Assembly (NCBI GenBank): GCA_003281385.1
Contig: QCCE01000005.1
Coordinates: forward strand, 1-64,000
Length of the DNA stretch: 64,000 bases
Reading direction: 5' to 3'
Origin: Prochlorococcus sp. AG-347-K17
Lineage (GTDB): Bacteria > Cyanobacteriota > Cyanobacteriia > PCC-6307 > Cyanobiaceae
The stretch's first letter is position 1. Every line of letters starts with the position of its first letter. Of this stretch, positions 18,174 to 28,682 are shown piece after piece. The notes under the pieces are model-generated. The model was not told the origin of the DNA. It saw only the letters and a program-made list of their open reading frames with translations, and did no database searches. A program made the position numbers and the translations under genes.

Positions 18174-18245
18174 ATGTTCTGTATTGATCTATTATTAGAT
18201 CATATCGAAAAATCAATTGCCGTTGAAACATTATATTTTTCATGA
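18174..18245 (+). CDS. Possible 23-codon upstream ORF
   Basis: ATG 18174 to TGA 18243-18245. The stop overlaps the ATG of the next gene as ATGA at 18242. It encodes MFCIDLLLDHIEKSIAVET and then LYFS. The frame stays open further upstream to about 18138 without another ATG. The overlap suggests translational coupling or a leader peptide, but it may be chance. Confidence 0.25.
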   Translation: MFCIDLLLDHIEKSIAVETLYFS

Positions 18246-18556
18246 CCAACTCTGATTACCTTTTAAAAGCTGCCATAAAGAAAGTAACCGAAAAATTAAA
18301 CGAATTATTGGTTGAAAAAATTGAGGAAGCAACAAATATTGCTCAGGATGCTCCAGAAATTCTCAAAAAAGAATTTGATAGTTTAAAAGAATCCATAATC
18401 GAAGAAGCATCAAGACTGGAAAAAGCCGAAAATATTCAAGAAAAGGAGTCTACAAATACCTATCAAGATTCCAAAATAAAACAAGCTTTGATTGAAATTG
18501 AAGGTATCAATAAGCAAATTGATCTCTTGAATAAAACTATGAATAATCAAGTTTAA
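18242..18556 (+). CDS. Conserved coiled-coil protein of unknown function upstream of the ABC1 kinase
   Basis: A 104-residue, highly charged, alpha-helical protein with no membrane segment or cysteine. Heptad-like Leu/Ile spacing runs through residues 8-60 (KVTEKLNELLVEKIEEATN) and again in 80-100 (IKQALIEIEGINKQIDLL), suggesting a coiled coil. The TAA stop shares its last A with the ATG of the UbiB-like gene (TAATG), so the two are translationally coupled. I do not recognise a named family. A partner or adaptor role for the kinase-like protein is inference from coupling. Confidence 0.7.
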   Translation: MTNSDYLLKAAIKKVTEKLNELLVEKIEEATNIAQDAPEILKKEFDSLKESIIEEASRLEKAENIQEKESTNTYQDSKIKQALIEIEGINKQIDLLNKTMNNQV

Positions 18557-20223
18557 TGAGTTATAACATTCTTCATTATCGTTTAAAAAAATTGAAGAGG
18601 GCCTTTCTTATTTGGATAACTCTGATTTTGCTTTTAATAATTTTGTGGATAGATAATATTAGATTTACAATTTTTCAGACTAAGGACAATGAAAAAAGTA
18701 GGGTCCAAATTAAAAGAGCTAGGTGGTTTACTAATCAATTAATAAAACTTGGTTCGGCATTTATTAAAATTGGACAATTATTATCAGCGAGACCTGATTT
18801 GATTCCTAATACATGGATACAGGAATTGTCTAAATTGCAGGATCAAGTTCCTAATTTTTCATTTGCGCAAGTTGAAGAAACTATAAGAGATGAACTAGAG
18901 TCTAAGTTTAATGATATAGATCAAATAATATGTGAACCGGTTGGATCAGCATCACTAGCTCAGGTTCATAAAGCGACTTTAAAAAATGGTAAGAAAGTAG
19001 TATTTAAAGTTCAAAGACCCAATTTAAAAGAATTGTTTATTATTGATTTGGGCATAATGCAGCAAATAGCAGGATTGTTACAGAAAAACAAGAATTGGAG
19101 TCGAGGTAGAAACTGGGTTGAAATTGCTAGAGAGTGTAGGAAAGTTCTCATGAAAGAGCTTGATTTTAATTGTGAAGCTCAATATGCAGCAAGATTTAGA
19201 CAGCAATTTCTTGATGATGCAAATGTTGAAGTCCCTGAAGTAATTTGGGATATGAGCAGTGAAAAAGTTCTTTGTTTAAGTTATTTAGAAGGAACAAAAA
19301 TAAGCGATTTAGATAAATTACAATCACAAGATATTGATTTACCTAAGATTGCAGAAATAGGTGCCATCAGCTATTTAAAACAATTAGTAAATTATGGTTT
19401 TTTTCATGCAGACCCTCATCCAGGGAATCTAGCGGTTTCAATTAAAGGTAAATTGATTTTTTATGATTTTGGAATGATGGGTAATATCTCAAATAATCTT
19501 CAAACTAGATTAGGGGCGATGGTTAAGGCTGCTGCTCTTAGAGACGCCTCATCACTTGTTAGTCAATTACAACAAGCTGGGCTAATTTCAAAAGATATTG
19601 ATGTTGGACCAGTCAGAAGATTAGTCAGATTGATGCTTAAAGAGGCCTTAACTCCGCCATTCAGTCCAAACATTATAGAAAAATTATCTGGAGATTTATA
19701 CGAACTTGTTTATGAAACACCATTTCAGCTGCCAGTAGATTTAATCTTTGTGATGAGAGCTTTATCAACTTTTGAAGGAGTTGGTAGAATGCTTGATCCA
19801 GGGTTTAACCTTGTATCAGTAACCAAGCCTTATTTAATAGAACTTATGACTTCAAATAATCAAACTCCCAACGATTTAATTAACCAATTTGGCAGGCAAG
19901 TAGGTGAACTAGGATCGAAAGCTGTTGGAATTCCCAAAAGAATAGATGAAAGTTTAGAAAGATTAGAGCAGGGGGATTTACAATTGCAAATAAGAATGGG
20001 AGAGTCTGATAGGCAATTCAAAAAGATGTTTACTGCTCAAAAAACTTTGGGCCATTCAATTCTTATAGGAAGCTTATCAATTGCATCTGCTTTACTTGTA
20101 ACTAACAAACAAAATAATTTTGCTTTGTTGCCACTTTGTTTTGCACTCCCAATAAGTATTGATTGGATAAAATGCCAATTAAGTATGAGAAAAGGCTCTC
20201 GTTTAGAAAAACTTAAGCGCTAA
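18556..20223 (+). CDS. ABC1/UbiB family atypical kinase
   Basis: Membrane-associated protein-kinase-like ATPase of the ABC1K/UbiB group. Relatives support ubiquinone synthesis in proteobacteria and plastoquinone or prenyl-lipid metabolism in plastids and cyanobacteria. Features: an N-terminal hydrophobic segment (about 18-35), the diagnostic KIGQ (71-74) before LLSARPD, ASLAQVH, FKVQRP, then HADPHPGNL and DFG in FYDFGMMG. A C-terminal hydrophobic region (about 500-535) probably dips into the membrane. Length of 555 residues is usual. It ends three bases before the convergent enolase stop. Confidence 0.88.
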   Translation: MSYNILHYRLKKLKRAFLIWITLILLLIILWIDNIRFTIFQTKDNEKSRVQIKRARWFTNQLIKLGSAFIKIGQLLSARPDLIPNTWIQELSKLQDQVPNFSFAQVEETIRDELESKFNDIDQIICEPVGSASLAQVHKATLKNGKKVVFKVQRPNLKELFIIDLGIMQQIAGLLQKNKNWSRGRNWVEIARECRKVLMKELDFNCEAQYAARFRQQFLDDANVEVPEVIWDMSSEKVLCLSYLEGTKISDLDKLQSQDIDLPKIAEIGAISYLKQLVNYGFFHADPHPGNLAVSIKGKLIFYDFGMMGNISNNLQTRLGAMVKAAALRDASSLVSQLQQAGLISKDIDVGPVRRLVRLMLKEALTPPFSPNIIEKLSGDLYELVYETPFQLPVDLIFVMRALSTFEGVGRMLDPGFNLVSVTKPYLIELMTSNNQTPNDLINQFGRQVGELGSKAVGIPKRIDESLERLEQGDLQLQIRMGESDRQFKKMFTAQKTLGHSILIGSLSIASALLVTNKQNNFALLPLCFALPISIDWIKCQLSMRKGSRLEKLKR

Positions 20224-20226
20224 AAA

Positions 20227-21522
<1,296 letters not shown>

Positions 21523-21780
21523 TTAATTATTACTATTTAAATCCTATTAATAGCTGAACTATTTGGCTAATATCTGAAATAAATATGTTTACCAATTATA
21601 ATTTTTAATTTCGCAACAATTTAAATATTATTTAACGCTTTTATTAATTCCAAAGTCGCTGCAACCCCTCTCATAAACATATTTTTCAAATTCATCTTAC
21701 AATTTAAAAATTATTGGATGATTATTAATGCAGATACTATTTAGAATACTAATTAATAATCAACTATAGTTTTATAGTTT

Positions 21781-24534
21781 ATGAGAGAAACACTAACATC
21801 CAGTCCTGAACTATTTAGCGATATCAGTTGGAATCTTCTTTTATTAGGGGAAGAAACAGCAAAAAAATGGGATCATAGCGAATTTAATATTGAACACATA
21901 ATTCATACATTGTTCTCATCAAGCGAATTCTTTGCTTTCATTGAAAAATTATCAATCGACCAAGATACGGTTTTAGATATAACAGAAGATTTTTTAGAAG
22001 AGACACCAACAAATGAGTCAGATATTTTTACTATAGGAGAAGATTTAGAAATTTTATTAGATAATGCGAATCAGATTAAAATCCAATGGGGATCGAAATT
22101 CATAGAAATCCCTCATTTAATAATTGCTCTTGGAAGAGATTTAAGAATTGGAAATTATGTTTTTGAAGAAGGCAACCTTTCGATGGAAAAATTAGAAGAA
22201 GAATTAAAGTTTTTCCCAAATATTAATCAATCAAAAGATTCTTATAATTATGAGAACGTTCTTGAAATAAATCAATCTAATTTTGAATTAAATAAAGAGA
22301 CCTTAGTAAAAGAAGAAAAATTTAAAGAAGCTATTGTTCCATTACCCAAAAGTAAACTTCAAATTGAAACCAAAAAACAAGTTGGAAAAGATGAAAATGC
22401 TCTTTCAATTTATGGAAAAGATTTAACAGAAATAGCTAAAAAAGGCCTACTGGACCCCGTTTTAGGTAGAGAAAATGAGATCAATAATTTAATGAGGGTT
22501 CTCTGCAGAAGAAACAAAAATAATCCTATACTTATCGGCAATCCTGGAGTTGGTAAAACCTCAATTGCAAAATTACTTGCGCAATTAATTGTAGACAAAG
22601 AAGTTCCTGATTCTTTAAAAGACTTTAAAGTTATTTCGCTTGACTTAGGTGCCTTAGTTTCTGGGACAAAATTTAGAGGCCAACTAGAAGAAAGGTTAAG
22701 CTTAATAATGCAGGAACTAAACAATCCAAGCCAAGGAATGATTCTATTTATTGATGAAATTCATTCAATATTAAGTTCTGACAGATCTTCTACCGACATT
22801 AGCAATATCTTAAAACCTTTACTGGCTGAAGGAGAACTTAGATGTATCGGTACAACAACACCCGAGAAATTTCGTGAAACTATTGAAAAAGATCAGGCAT
22901 TAAATAATTGCTTTCAAAAGATAGCCGTTAATGAACCTTCAGTAGAATTAAGCGCAAAAATATTGCAAGGCATCAAAAAGAAGTATGAATCACATCATGG
23001 CATAAAAATTTCTACGGAAGCTGTAAACTATTCTGCCAAATTGGCCGACAGATACATCAGCGATAAATGTCTTCCTGATAAAGCAATAGATTTAATTGAT
23101 GAAGCAGCTGCAGAGTTAAAAATCGAGTCTAATAAAAAGCCTCAAATAATTCTCCAACAAGAAAAAAAACTTCATACCATTAATGAAAAACTGAATAATT
23201 TGCAAGGAGAAAATATCGAGGCTCAAGAAAAACTTTTGAATATGAGAAAACAATCAGAGGCAAAATTGAATATTCTTCTTGACAATTGGAACAATTTGCA
23301 AGAAGAAATGGAGCAATTATCTATTTTAATGAAAGAAGAAGATAAGCTAACAAAACAAATTAATGATAAATCAAATCGCGAAATTGAAAATGATCTTGAT
23401 TATTTAGAAAAGCTTGAAGAAGAGTTAAATGACATAGAGAATGAAATACAAAAAGTTGAAGAGAACTTTAATAAATTAAAGAAAAATAGAAATTTCCCCT
23501 TTAAATATCAAGTTGAACCTGATGATATTGCTGATGTTGTCTCAAAAATTACAGGTATCCCAATTTCTAAAGTAGTTTCAAATGAACGTAAGAAATTAGT
23601 CAATCTAGAAACAGAACTAAGTGAAAAAGTTATTGGACAAGAAAAAGCTATAGAAGCTGTTTCTGCTGCAATTAGAAGAGCCCGAGTTGGCATGAAAAGT
23701 CCCAAAAGACCAATAGGATCTTTTTTATTTATGGGCCCTACAGGTGTTGGCAAAACAGAATTAGCAAAATCTCTTGCAACAGCTTTATTTGATGAAGAAG
23801 ACGCACTTTTAAGATTAGACATGAGTGAATATATGGAGAAAAATGCTGTAGCAAGACTTTTGGGAGCTCCTCCAGGTTATGTTGGTTATGAAGAGGGAGG
23901 TCAATTAACTGAAGCAGTAAGACGTAAACCATATTCAGTAATACTTCTTGATGAGATCGAAAAAGCACATTCAGAAGTTTTTAATATCCTTTTACAAGTC
24001 TTAGATGAAGGAAGATTAACGGACTCTCAAGGAAGGACCGTAGATTTCAAAAATACCGTAATCATTATGACAAGCAATCTAGCTGGTAAATCTATACTGG
24101 AGTATTCAAAAAAGATTTCCCAAAGTGAGAGAAAGTTAGAAAAAGACCAACAAACCTTAGATGATTCCATAAGTAATACATTGTCTTCAATTTTTAGACC
24201 TGAATTTTTAAACAGAATTGACGAAGTAGTAAAGTTTAATCCATTATCTATTGATGAACTTCAAAAAATAATAATTTTACAAACAGAAGATTTAAAAAAC
24301 CTGCTACTTGAACAGAAAATAAATATCGCTATAGACAAAAAAGTTATTAATAAAATTGCGAACGATTCTTACGAACCTGAATATGGTGCTAGGCCGCTTA
24401 GTAGGGAACTTAGAAGACAAATAGAAAATCCCTTGGCTGCAAAACTTTTAGAGGATAACTTCAAAAACAAAAAAAATATAACAATTAAACTTAACCCCGC
24501 TAAAAAAGATGAGATCGTTTTCAAGCCTAGCTGA
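21781..24534 (+). CDS. clpB: ClpB-type AAA+ disaggregase with degenerate D1 arginine fingers
   Basis: Hexameric Hsp100 chaperone, 917 residues. The divergent N-domain and an acidic linker reach to about 210. D1 has P-loop GNPGVGKT at 253-260, pore loop GTKFRG and Walker B LFIDEIH. A long coiled-coil middle domain spans about 455-575, and D2 has P-loop GPTGVGKT at 652-659, GYVGYEEG pore loop and FRPEFLNRIDE with the D2 arginine finger R812. In D1 the usual DAALERRFQ is DQALNNCFQ (371-379), so both arginine fingers are replaced by N376 and C377. The N-domain is unlike canonical ClpB, suggesting the second cyanobacterial ClpB type rather than the heat-inducible ClpB1. The ClpP-binding loop is not evident. 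Confidence 0.85.
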   Translation: MRETLTSSPELFSDISWNLLLLGEETAKKWDHSEFNIEHIIHTLFSSSEFFAFIEKLSIDQDTVLDITEDFLEETPTNESDIFTIGEDLEILLDNANQIKIQWGSKFIEIPHLIIALGRDLRIGNYVFEEGNLSMEKLEEELKFFPNINQSKDSYNYENVLEINQSNFELNKETLVKEEKFKEAIVPLPKSKLQIETKKQVGKDENALSIYGKDLTEIAKKGLLDPVLGRENEINNLMRVLCRRNKNNPILIGNPGVGKTSIAKLLAQLIVDKEVPDSLKDFKVISLDLGALVSGTKFRGQLEERLSLIMQELNNPSQGMILFIDEIHSILSSDRSSTDISNILKPLLAEGELRCIGTTTPEKFRETIEKDQALNNCFQKIAVNEPSVELSAKILQGIKKKYESHHGIKISTEAVNYSAKLADRYISDKCLPDKAIDLIDEAAAELKIESNKKPQIILQQEKKLHTINEKLNNLQGENIEAQEKLLNMRKQSEAKLNILLDNWNNLQEEMEQLSILMKEEDKLTKQINDKSNREIENDLDYLEKLEEELNDIENEIQKVEENFNKLKKNRNFPFKYQVEPDDIADVVSKITGIPISKVVSNERKKLVNLETELSEKVIGQEKAIEAVSAAIRRARVGMKSPKRPIGSFLFMGPTGVGKTELAKSLATALFDEEDALLRLDMSEYMEKNAVARLLGAPPGYVGYEEGGQLTEAVRRKPYSVILLDEIEKAHSEVFNILLQVLDEGRLTDSQGRTVDFKNTVIIMTSNLAGKSILEYSKKISQSERKLEKDQQTLDDSISNTLSSIFRPEFLNRIDEVVKFNPLSIDELQKIIILQTEDLKNLLLEQKINIAIDKKVINKIANDSYEPEYGARPLSRELRRQIENPLAAKLLEDNFKNKKNITIKLNPAKKDEIVFKPS

Positions 24535-24596
24535 GGAGTAAATCAATAAGCTAAAATAAAACTAAAGCGTAAAGCTTAATTTCAAAAAAAAATTTT

Positions 24597-24839
24597 GTGA
24601 CAAGTCCTATTACTAATAAAGAACCTCTGAAAAAGGATTCTCCTGAAGTTGAAGAGCCTAAAAAAAAGAATAATTTTTTTAGATCTACCTACGATGAGCT
24701 TAAACTTGTCGTGTGGCCTAACAAACAACAACTTTTTAGCGAATCAGTAGCAGTTATAATTATGGTATCGTTTTCTGCTGCAGCCATTGCTTCTGTTAGC
24801 AGATTCTATGGATGGGCAGCCTCGCAAATTTTTGGTTGA
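24597..24839 (+). CDS. secE: Preprotein translocase subunit SecE
   Basis: Small essential subunit of the SecYEG channel. An 80-residue, single-membrane-segment protein. The conserved cytoplasmic amphipathic stretch YDELKLVVWPNKQQL precedes the hydrophobic helix (about 50-70). GTG start at 24597. As in most bacteria it heads the secE-nusG-rplK-rplA-rplJ-rplL series. Confidence 0.95.
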   Translation: MTSPITNKEPLKKDSPEVEEPKKKNNFFRSTYDELKLVVWPNKQQLFSESVAVIIMVSFSAAAIASVSRFYGWAASQIFG

Positions 24840-24890
24840 ATTATCTCCCGAATATCCATTATTAATGATCTTAACTATGCTTCCAGAAAA

Positions 24891-25502
24891 ATGAGTAATG
24901 AATTAACTACAAGCCTTGCTTCTTCAAAAGCTAATACAAGCATCCCAAGATGGTATGCAATTCAAGTAGCATCAAGCTGTGAAAAAAAAGTAAAAGCGAC
25001 TCTTGAGCAGAGATCAGTAACTTTAGGTGTTAATAATAGGATCATTGAAATTGAAATTCCCCAAACCCCAGGAATTAAATTAAAAAAAGATGGAAGCAGA
25101 CAAACTACTGAAGAAAAAGTTTTCCCAGGTTATGTCCTCGTAAGAATGATTTTGGATGAAGATACAATGATGGCTGTCAAAAGTACTCCAAATGTAATTA
25201 ACTTTGTCGGTGCTGAAGACGGTAGAGGCAGTGGAAGATCGCGAGGTCATATCAAACCTCGACCACTATCAAGACAAGAAGTTAATAGAATCTTTAAGCG
25301 CGCATCAGAGAAAAAAGCTGTCATCAAGTTAGATATTGAAGAAAAAGATAGAATCATTGTAACTAGCGGTCCATTCAAGGATTTCCAGGGTGAAGTTATA
25401 GAAGTCTCCGGAGAAAGAAATAAATTAAAAGCATTACTTTCAATATTTGGGCGCGAGACTCCTGTAGAATTAGAATTCTCCCAAATCAATAAACAAAATT
25501 AA
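24891..25502 (+). CDS. nusG: Transcription antitermination/elongation factor NusG
   Basis: Binds RNA polymerase and couples it to Rho or the ribosome. The NGN domain (RWYAIQVASSCEKKV through PGYVLVRM) and C-terminal KOW domain (VTSGPFKDFQGEV) are both present. The 203-residue length includes a short N-terminal extension and the usual cyanobacterial insert between strands. It lies 51 bases after secE and 67 before rplK. Confidence 0.97.
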   Translation: MSNELTTSLASSKANTSIPRWYAIQVASSCEKKVKATLEQRSVTLGVNNRIIEIEIPQTPGIKLKKDGSRQTTEEKVFPGYVLVRMILDEDTMMAVKSTPNVINFVGAEDGRGSGRSRGHIKPRPLSRQEVNRIFKRASEKKAVIKLDIEEKDRIIVTSGPFKDFQGEVIEVSGERNKLKALLSIFGRETPVELEFSQINKQN

Positions 25503-25569
25503 TTTCTAATTGTTCTTGTTTATCGAGTAAAATCATGATTTTCTACTTCAGCTTAAATTCTCTAATCTA

Positions 25570-25995
25570 ATGGCAAAAAAAATTGTTGCAGTTATCAAGC
25601 TTGCTCTTCAAGCAGGCAAAGCAAATCCTGCTCCTCCTGTAGGGCCAGCTTTAGGACAACATGGTGTCAACATCATGGCATTTTGCAAAGAATATAACGC
25701 AAGGACACAAGATAAAGCAGGTTTTGTAATTCCAGTCGAGATTTCTGTTTTTGAGGATAGAAGCTTTACTTTTATCACAAAAACACCTCCTGCTTCCGTC
25801 TTAATAACAAAAGCAGCTGGTATTGAGAAAGGATCAGGAGAATCCGCAAAAGGCTCTGTTGGGAATATAAGTAAAGCTCAATTAGAAGAAATAGCCAAAA
25901 CCAAGCTTCCTGATCTAAACTGTACTAGTGTTGAATCAGCAATGAAAGTAATTGAGGGTACTGCTCGTAATATGGGCGTCTCTATCACTGATTGA
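25570..25995 (+). CDS. rplK: 50S ribosomal protein L11
   Basis: Part of the GTPase-associated centre of the large subunit, binding 23S rRNA. At 141 residues it has the standard length. Start [20 protein letters not shown], the proline-rich [12 protein letters not shown], and the C-terminal RNA-binding domain ending [12 protein letters not shown]. It sits in the conserved nusG-rplK-rplA order. Confidence 0.98.
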   Translation: MAKKIVAVIKLALQAGKANPAPPVGPALGQHGVNIMAFCKEYNARTQDKAGFVIPVEISVFEDRSFTFITKTPPASVLITKAAGIEKGSGESAKGSVGNISKAQLEEIAKTKLPDLNCTSVESAMKVIEGTARNMGVSITD

Positions 25996-26021
25996 GTTCA
26001 AGACAAAATTGCTTATTTATA

Positions 26022-26041
26022 GGGGAGGTTAGTTAATAACC
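26022..26041 (+). promoter_or_regulatory. Short hairpin ahead of rplA
   Basis: GGTTA (26027-26031) pairs with TAACC (26037-26041) behind a GGGGA run, about 20 bases before the rplA ATG. L1 represses its own operon through leader RNA in many bacteria, so this is a candidate site. Evidence is weak. Confidence 0.25.
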
Positions 26042-26060
26042 GTTTGCACCCAATCTTATT

Positions 26061-26768
26061 ATGAAAAAACTATCCAAAAGAATGGCGGCTCTATCAACAA
26101 AGATAGAAGATCGCGTTTACGCACCACTTGAAGCTCTTAGTATTATCAAAGAAAATGCTAATGCAAAATTTGATGAAACTATTGAAGCACATATACGTTT
26201 AGGTATTGATCCAAAATATACTGATCAACAATTAAGAACAACTGTTGCATTACCACATGGAACTGGCCAAAGCATCAAAATTGCAGTAATTACAAGTGGT
26301 GAGAATGTGTCGAAAGCTAAAGCTGCTGGTGCAGATTTATTTGGTGAAGAAGATCTTGTAGAAAGCATCAACAAAGGAAATATGGAGTTCGATCTACTTA
26401 TTGCGACTCCAGATATGATGCCAAAGGTTGCGAAGTTAGGAAGAGTTTTAGGGCCTAGAGGTTTAATGCCTAACCCTAAAGCTGGTACAGTAACTAATGA
26501 TATTGCTAATGCTATAAAAGAATTTAAAGCTGGTAAGCTCGAATTTAGAGCAGATAAGGCTGGTATAGTTCATGTCCGCTTTGGAAAAGCAAGTTTCACA
26601 AAAGAGGCACTATTTGACAACTTAAAAACCTTACAAGAATCAATTGATAAGAATAAACCAAGTGGAGCTAAGGGAAAGTATTGGAAAACTTTTTATGTAA
26701 CTTCAACAATGGGTCCTTCAGTTCAAGTAGACATAAATGCTGTACAAGATTATCAACCAGAAGGTTAA
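26061..26768 (+). CDS. rplA: 50S ribosomal protein L1
   Basis: Forms the L1 stalk and releases deacylated tRNA; also a translational repressor of its own operon in many bacteria. The 235-residue protein has the universal [18 protein letters not shown] segment and [15 protein letters not shown]. Regular length, normal position between L11 and L10. Confidence 0.98.
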   Translation: MKKLSKRMAALSTKIEDRVYAPLEALSIIKENANAKFDETIEAHIRLGIDPKYTDQQLRTTVALPHGTGQSIKIAVITSGENVSKAKAAGADLFGEEDLVESINKGNMEFDLLIATPDMMPKVAKLGRVLGPRGLMPNPKAGTVTNDIANAIKEFKAGKLEFRADKAGIVHVRFGKASFTKEALFDNLKTLQESIDKNKPSGAKGKYWKTFYVTSTMGPSVQVDINAVQDYQPEG

Positions 26769-26778
26769 CCCTTTGTAG

Positions 26779-26784
26779 TATAAT
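26779..26784 (+). promoter_or_regulatory. Possible internal promoter -10 for rplJ-rplL
   Basis: Perfect TATAAT just after the rplA stop, with no convincing -35. It would start RNA at about 26791, at the head of the predicted L10 leader. Internal promoters at this site are common in bacteria. Confidence 0.4.
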
Positions 26785-26957
26785 TTAAGGTGCAATAATA
26801 CGGCCAAAGAAAGTAGGTTAATTTAGATATCCTAAATTTTTAAATCCTACTGAGGACTCGTCTTAATTATTTCTTTTTGGATCTAATAAAAGCGGCCTCT
26901 TTTAAAAAGGACTTTGCCGCATTTCCTGCTCTCCCTAAATTACGATCCAAAAAAACA
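26785..26957 (+). promoter_or_regulatory. Probable L10 (rplJ) autoregulatory leader RNA
   Basis: A 189-base structured gap between rplA and rplJ. AGTAGG (26812-26817) pairs with CCTACT (26846-26851), and inside it ATTTAG (26821-26826) pairs with CTAAAT (26832-26837). A second hairpin pairs GCGGC (26892-26896) with GCCGC (26916-26920). Leaders at this place bind the L10-L12 complex to repress translation. Membership in the known leader family is inferred from position and structure. Confidence 0.5.
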
Positions 26958-27485
26958 ATGGGCCGAACACTAGAGAATAAGCAACAAATCGTTACTGAGA
27001 TCAAATCTCTACTAAACGACTCGGAAATGGCTGTGGTTCTTGACTATAAAGGTTTAACAATCAAAGAGATGTCAGATTTGCGATCTAGATTGCAAACAAC
27101 TAACGGCATCTGCAAAGTTACGAAAAACTCATTAATGCGTAAAGCTATTGATGGAGATAGTAATTGGAACGATCTTGAATCTTTACTGACCGGAACAAAT
27201 GCTTTTGTCTTAATTAAAGAAGATGTTGGTGGTGCTGTAAAAGCGATCCAATCTTTTCAAAAAGACACCAAAAAATCCGAAACCAAAGGAGCTTTATTTG
27301 AAGGCAGACTTCTTAGCGATTCTGAAATAAAGGAAATTGCAAGTCTTCCAACTAAAGAAGTATTGATGGCAAAAATTGCTGGCGCACTAAATGGCGTTGC
27401 AACAAAAATTGCAATCTCTATCAATGAAGTACCTTCTGGACTTGCTAGATCACTTAAACAACATTCTGAAAAATCAGAATCTTAA
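26958..27485 (+). CDS. rplJ: 50S ribosomal protein L10
   Basis: Base of the L7/L12 stalk. I place the start at ATG 26958 ([19 protein letters not shown]), giving 175 residues, the usual length. An in-frame TTG at 26877 would add 27 residues encoded by the structured leader, and these do not resemble L10. The protein has the typical [24 protein letters not shown] and C-terminal helix that binds L12 dimers. Confidence 0.96.
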   Translation: MGRTLENKQQIVTEIKSLLNDSEMAVVLDYKGLTIKEMSDLRSRLQTTNGICKVTKNSLMRKAIDGDSNWNDLESLLTGTNAFVLIKEDVGGAVKAIQSFQKDTKKSETKGALFEGRLLSDSEIKEIASLPTKEVLMAKIAGALNGVATKIAISINEVPSGLARSLKQHSEKSES

Positions 27486-27513
27486 ATTCAAACCCTAATT
27501 AACTTTTAAGAAA

Positions 27514-27909
27514 ATGTCCGCAAAAACTGAAGAAATTCTTGAATCATTAAAATCTCTATCACTTTTAGAAGCATCTGAGCTTGTAAAGCAGATTGAAGAG
27601 GCTTTTGGTGTATCTGCTGCAGCTTCTGCAGGTGTAGTAATGGCAGCTCCAGGAGCAGCTGGCGGTGACGCAGATGGTGGCGCTGCTGAAGAAAAAACTG
27701 AATTTGATGTAGTTCTAGAAAGCTTTGATGCAGCTGCAAAAATCAAAGTCCTTAAGGTTGTTAGAAATGCAACTGGTCTAGGTCTTGGCGATGCAAAAGC
27801 ACTTGTTGAATCTGCACCAAAAACAGTAAAAGAAGGAATTGCTAAAACAGATGCTGAATCTTTAAAGAAAGAGATTGAAGAAGCTGGCGGCAAAGTTACA
27901 CTTAAGTAA
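27514..27909 (+). CDS. rplL: 50S ribosomal protein L7/L12
   Basis: Multicopy acidic stalk protein that recruits translational GTPases. The 131-residue protein has the N-terminal dimerisation helices, an Ala/Gly-rich hinge (about 38-60) and the C-terminal domain with [20 protein letters not shown] and a final [10 protein letters not shown]. It is the last gene of the ribosomal series before a hairpin. Confidence 0.98.
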   Translation: MSAKTEEILESLKSLSLLEASELVKQIEEAFGVSAAASAGVVMAAPGAAGGDADGGAAEEKTEFDVVLESFDAAAKIKVLKVVRNATGLGLGDAKALVESAPKTVKEGIAKTDAESLKKEIEEAGGKVTLK

Positions 27910-27923
27910 GAGTACATTTTTTC

Positions 27924-27948
27924 AAGCCGATAACCTCAATATCGGCTT
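27924..27948 (+). other. Perfect 9-bp hairpin between rplL and rnhA
   Basis: AAGCCGATA (27924-27932) pairs with TATCGGCTT (27940-27948). No U-run follows on either strand, so it is not a standard intrinsic terminator. It ends eight bases before the rnhA ATG and may be an mRNA 3'-end, a processing site or a translation damper for rnhA. Confidence 0.6.
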
Positions 27949-27956
27949 CAAAAATT

Positions 27957-28676
27957 ATGAATAGTGATATTATTGCGATTGAAGCCGCAACAGATGGAGC
28001 CTGCAGTGGTAATCCAGGCCCTGGTGGTTGGGGCGGTTTAATAATTTTTGACGATAACAGCGAATTAGAAATAGGTGGTTCCGAGCAAAATACCACTAAT
28101 AATAGAATGGAACTCACCGCGGCTATAAAAACTCTTGAGAAATTAAAATCTTACCAATTAAAAGAGAACTTTAAACTAAGAACTGATAGTAAATATGTCA
28201 TAGAGGGTTATACAAAATGGATTATAAATTGGAAGAGAAATGGATGGAAAACAAGCTCAGGAAAACCAGTTCAAAATCTTGATCTATGGCAAAAAATTGA
28301 TCAATTAAGAATTAATGGCCTAATAATGGAATATGTTAAAGGTCATAGCGGAGATAAACAAAATGATAGGGTTGATAAAATTGCAACTAATTACAGCAAA
28401 GGTATATGTATAGTAAGTAACTTAAAAAAAGCAGAATCCTCTGTTGATTTTTTTGAAAAAAAAGCACCTGCAGAAATTCAAGAATTACTTTCAAGAAATG
28501 AATTAATTAAAAAATTTGCAGAAAAAAAGTACCTTTTAAGTTCACCTGAACTAGACACCTTATTAGGTGAAGAAAACCACTCAAAGATAAAACAATATTC
28601 ACTTTTTGAATGGCGTAATTGGAGATTGATTCCTAAAGATAAAAAATATTGGATAATAGAAAAAAAAGAAGCCTGA
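27957..28676 (+). CDS. rnhA: Ribonuclease HI with C-terminal extension
   Basis: Degrades the RNA strand of RNA-DNA hybrids. The catalytic set is complete: D13 ([11 protein letters not shown]), E52 (RMELTAA), D77 (RTDSKYV), H130 (VKGHSGD) and D140 (DRVDKIA). At 239 residues it carries about 85 residues beyond the usual 155-residue enzyme, a Lys/Glu-rich region ending in [11 protein letters not shown] and an aromatic patch. The extension may bind nucleic acid, which is inference. It follows rplL by 47 bases and precedes pyrD by six. Confidence 0.93.
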   Translation: MNSDIIAIEAATDGACSGNPGPGGWGGLIIFDDNSELEIGGSEQNTTNNRMELTAAIKTLEKLKSYQLKENFKLRTDSKYVIEGYTKWIINWKRNGWKTSSGKPVQNLDLWQKIDQLRINGLIMEYVKGHSGDKQNDRVDKIATNYSKGICIVSNLKKAESSVDFFEKKAPAEIQELLSRNELIKKFAEKKYLLSSPELDTLLGEENHSKIKQYSLFEWRNWRLIPKDKKYWIIEKKEA

Positions 28677-28682
28677 TTTTTT

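Noticed and set aside
26877-26957. N-terminal extension of L10 from TTG 26877
   Set aside because: The added 27 residues are encoded by hairpin-forming leader, do not resemble L10, and ATG 26958 gives the standard length.
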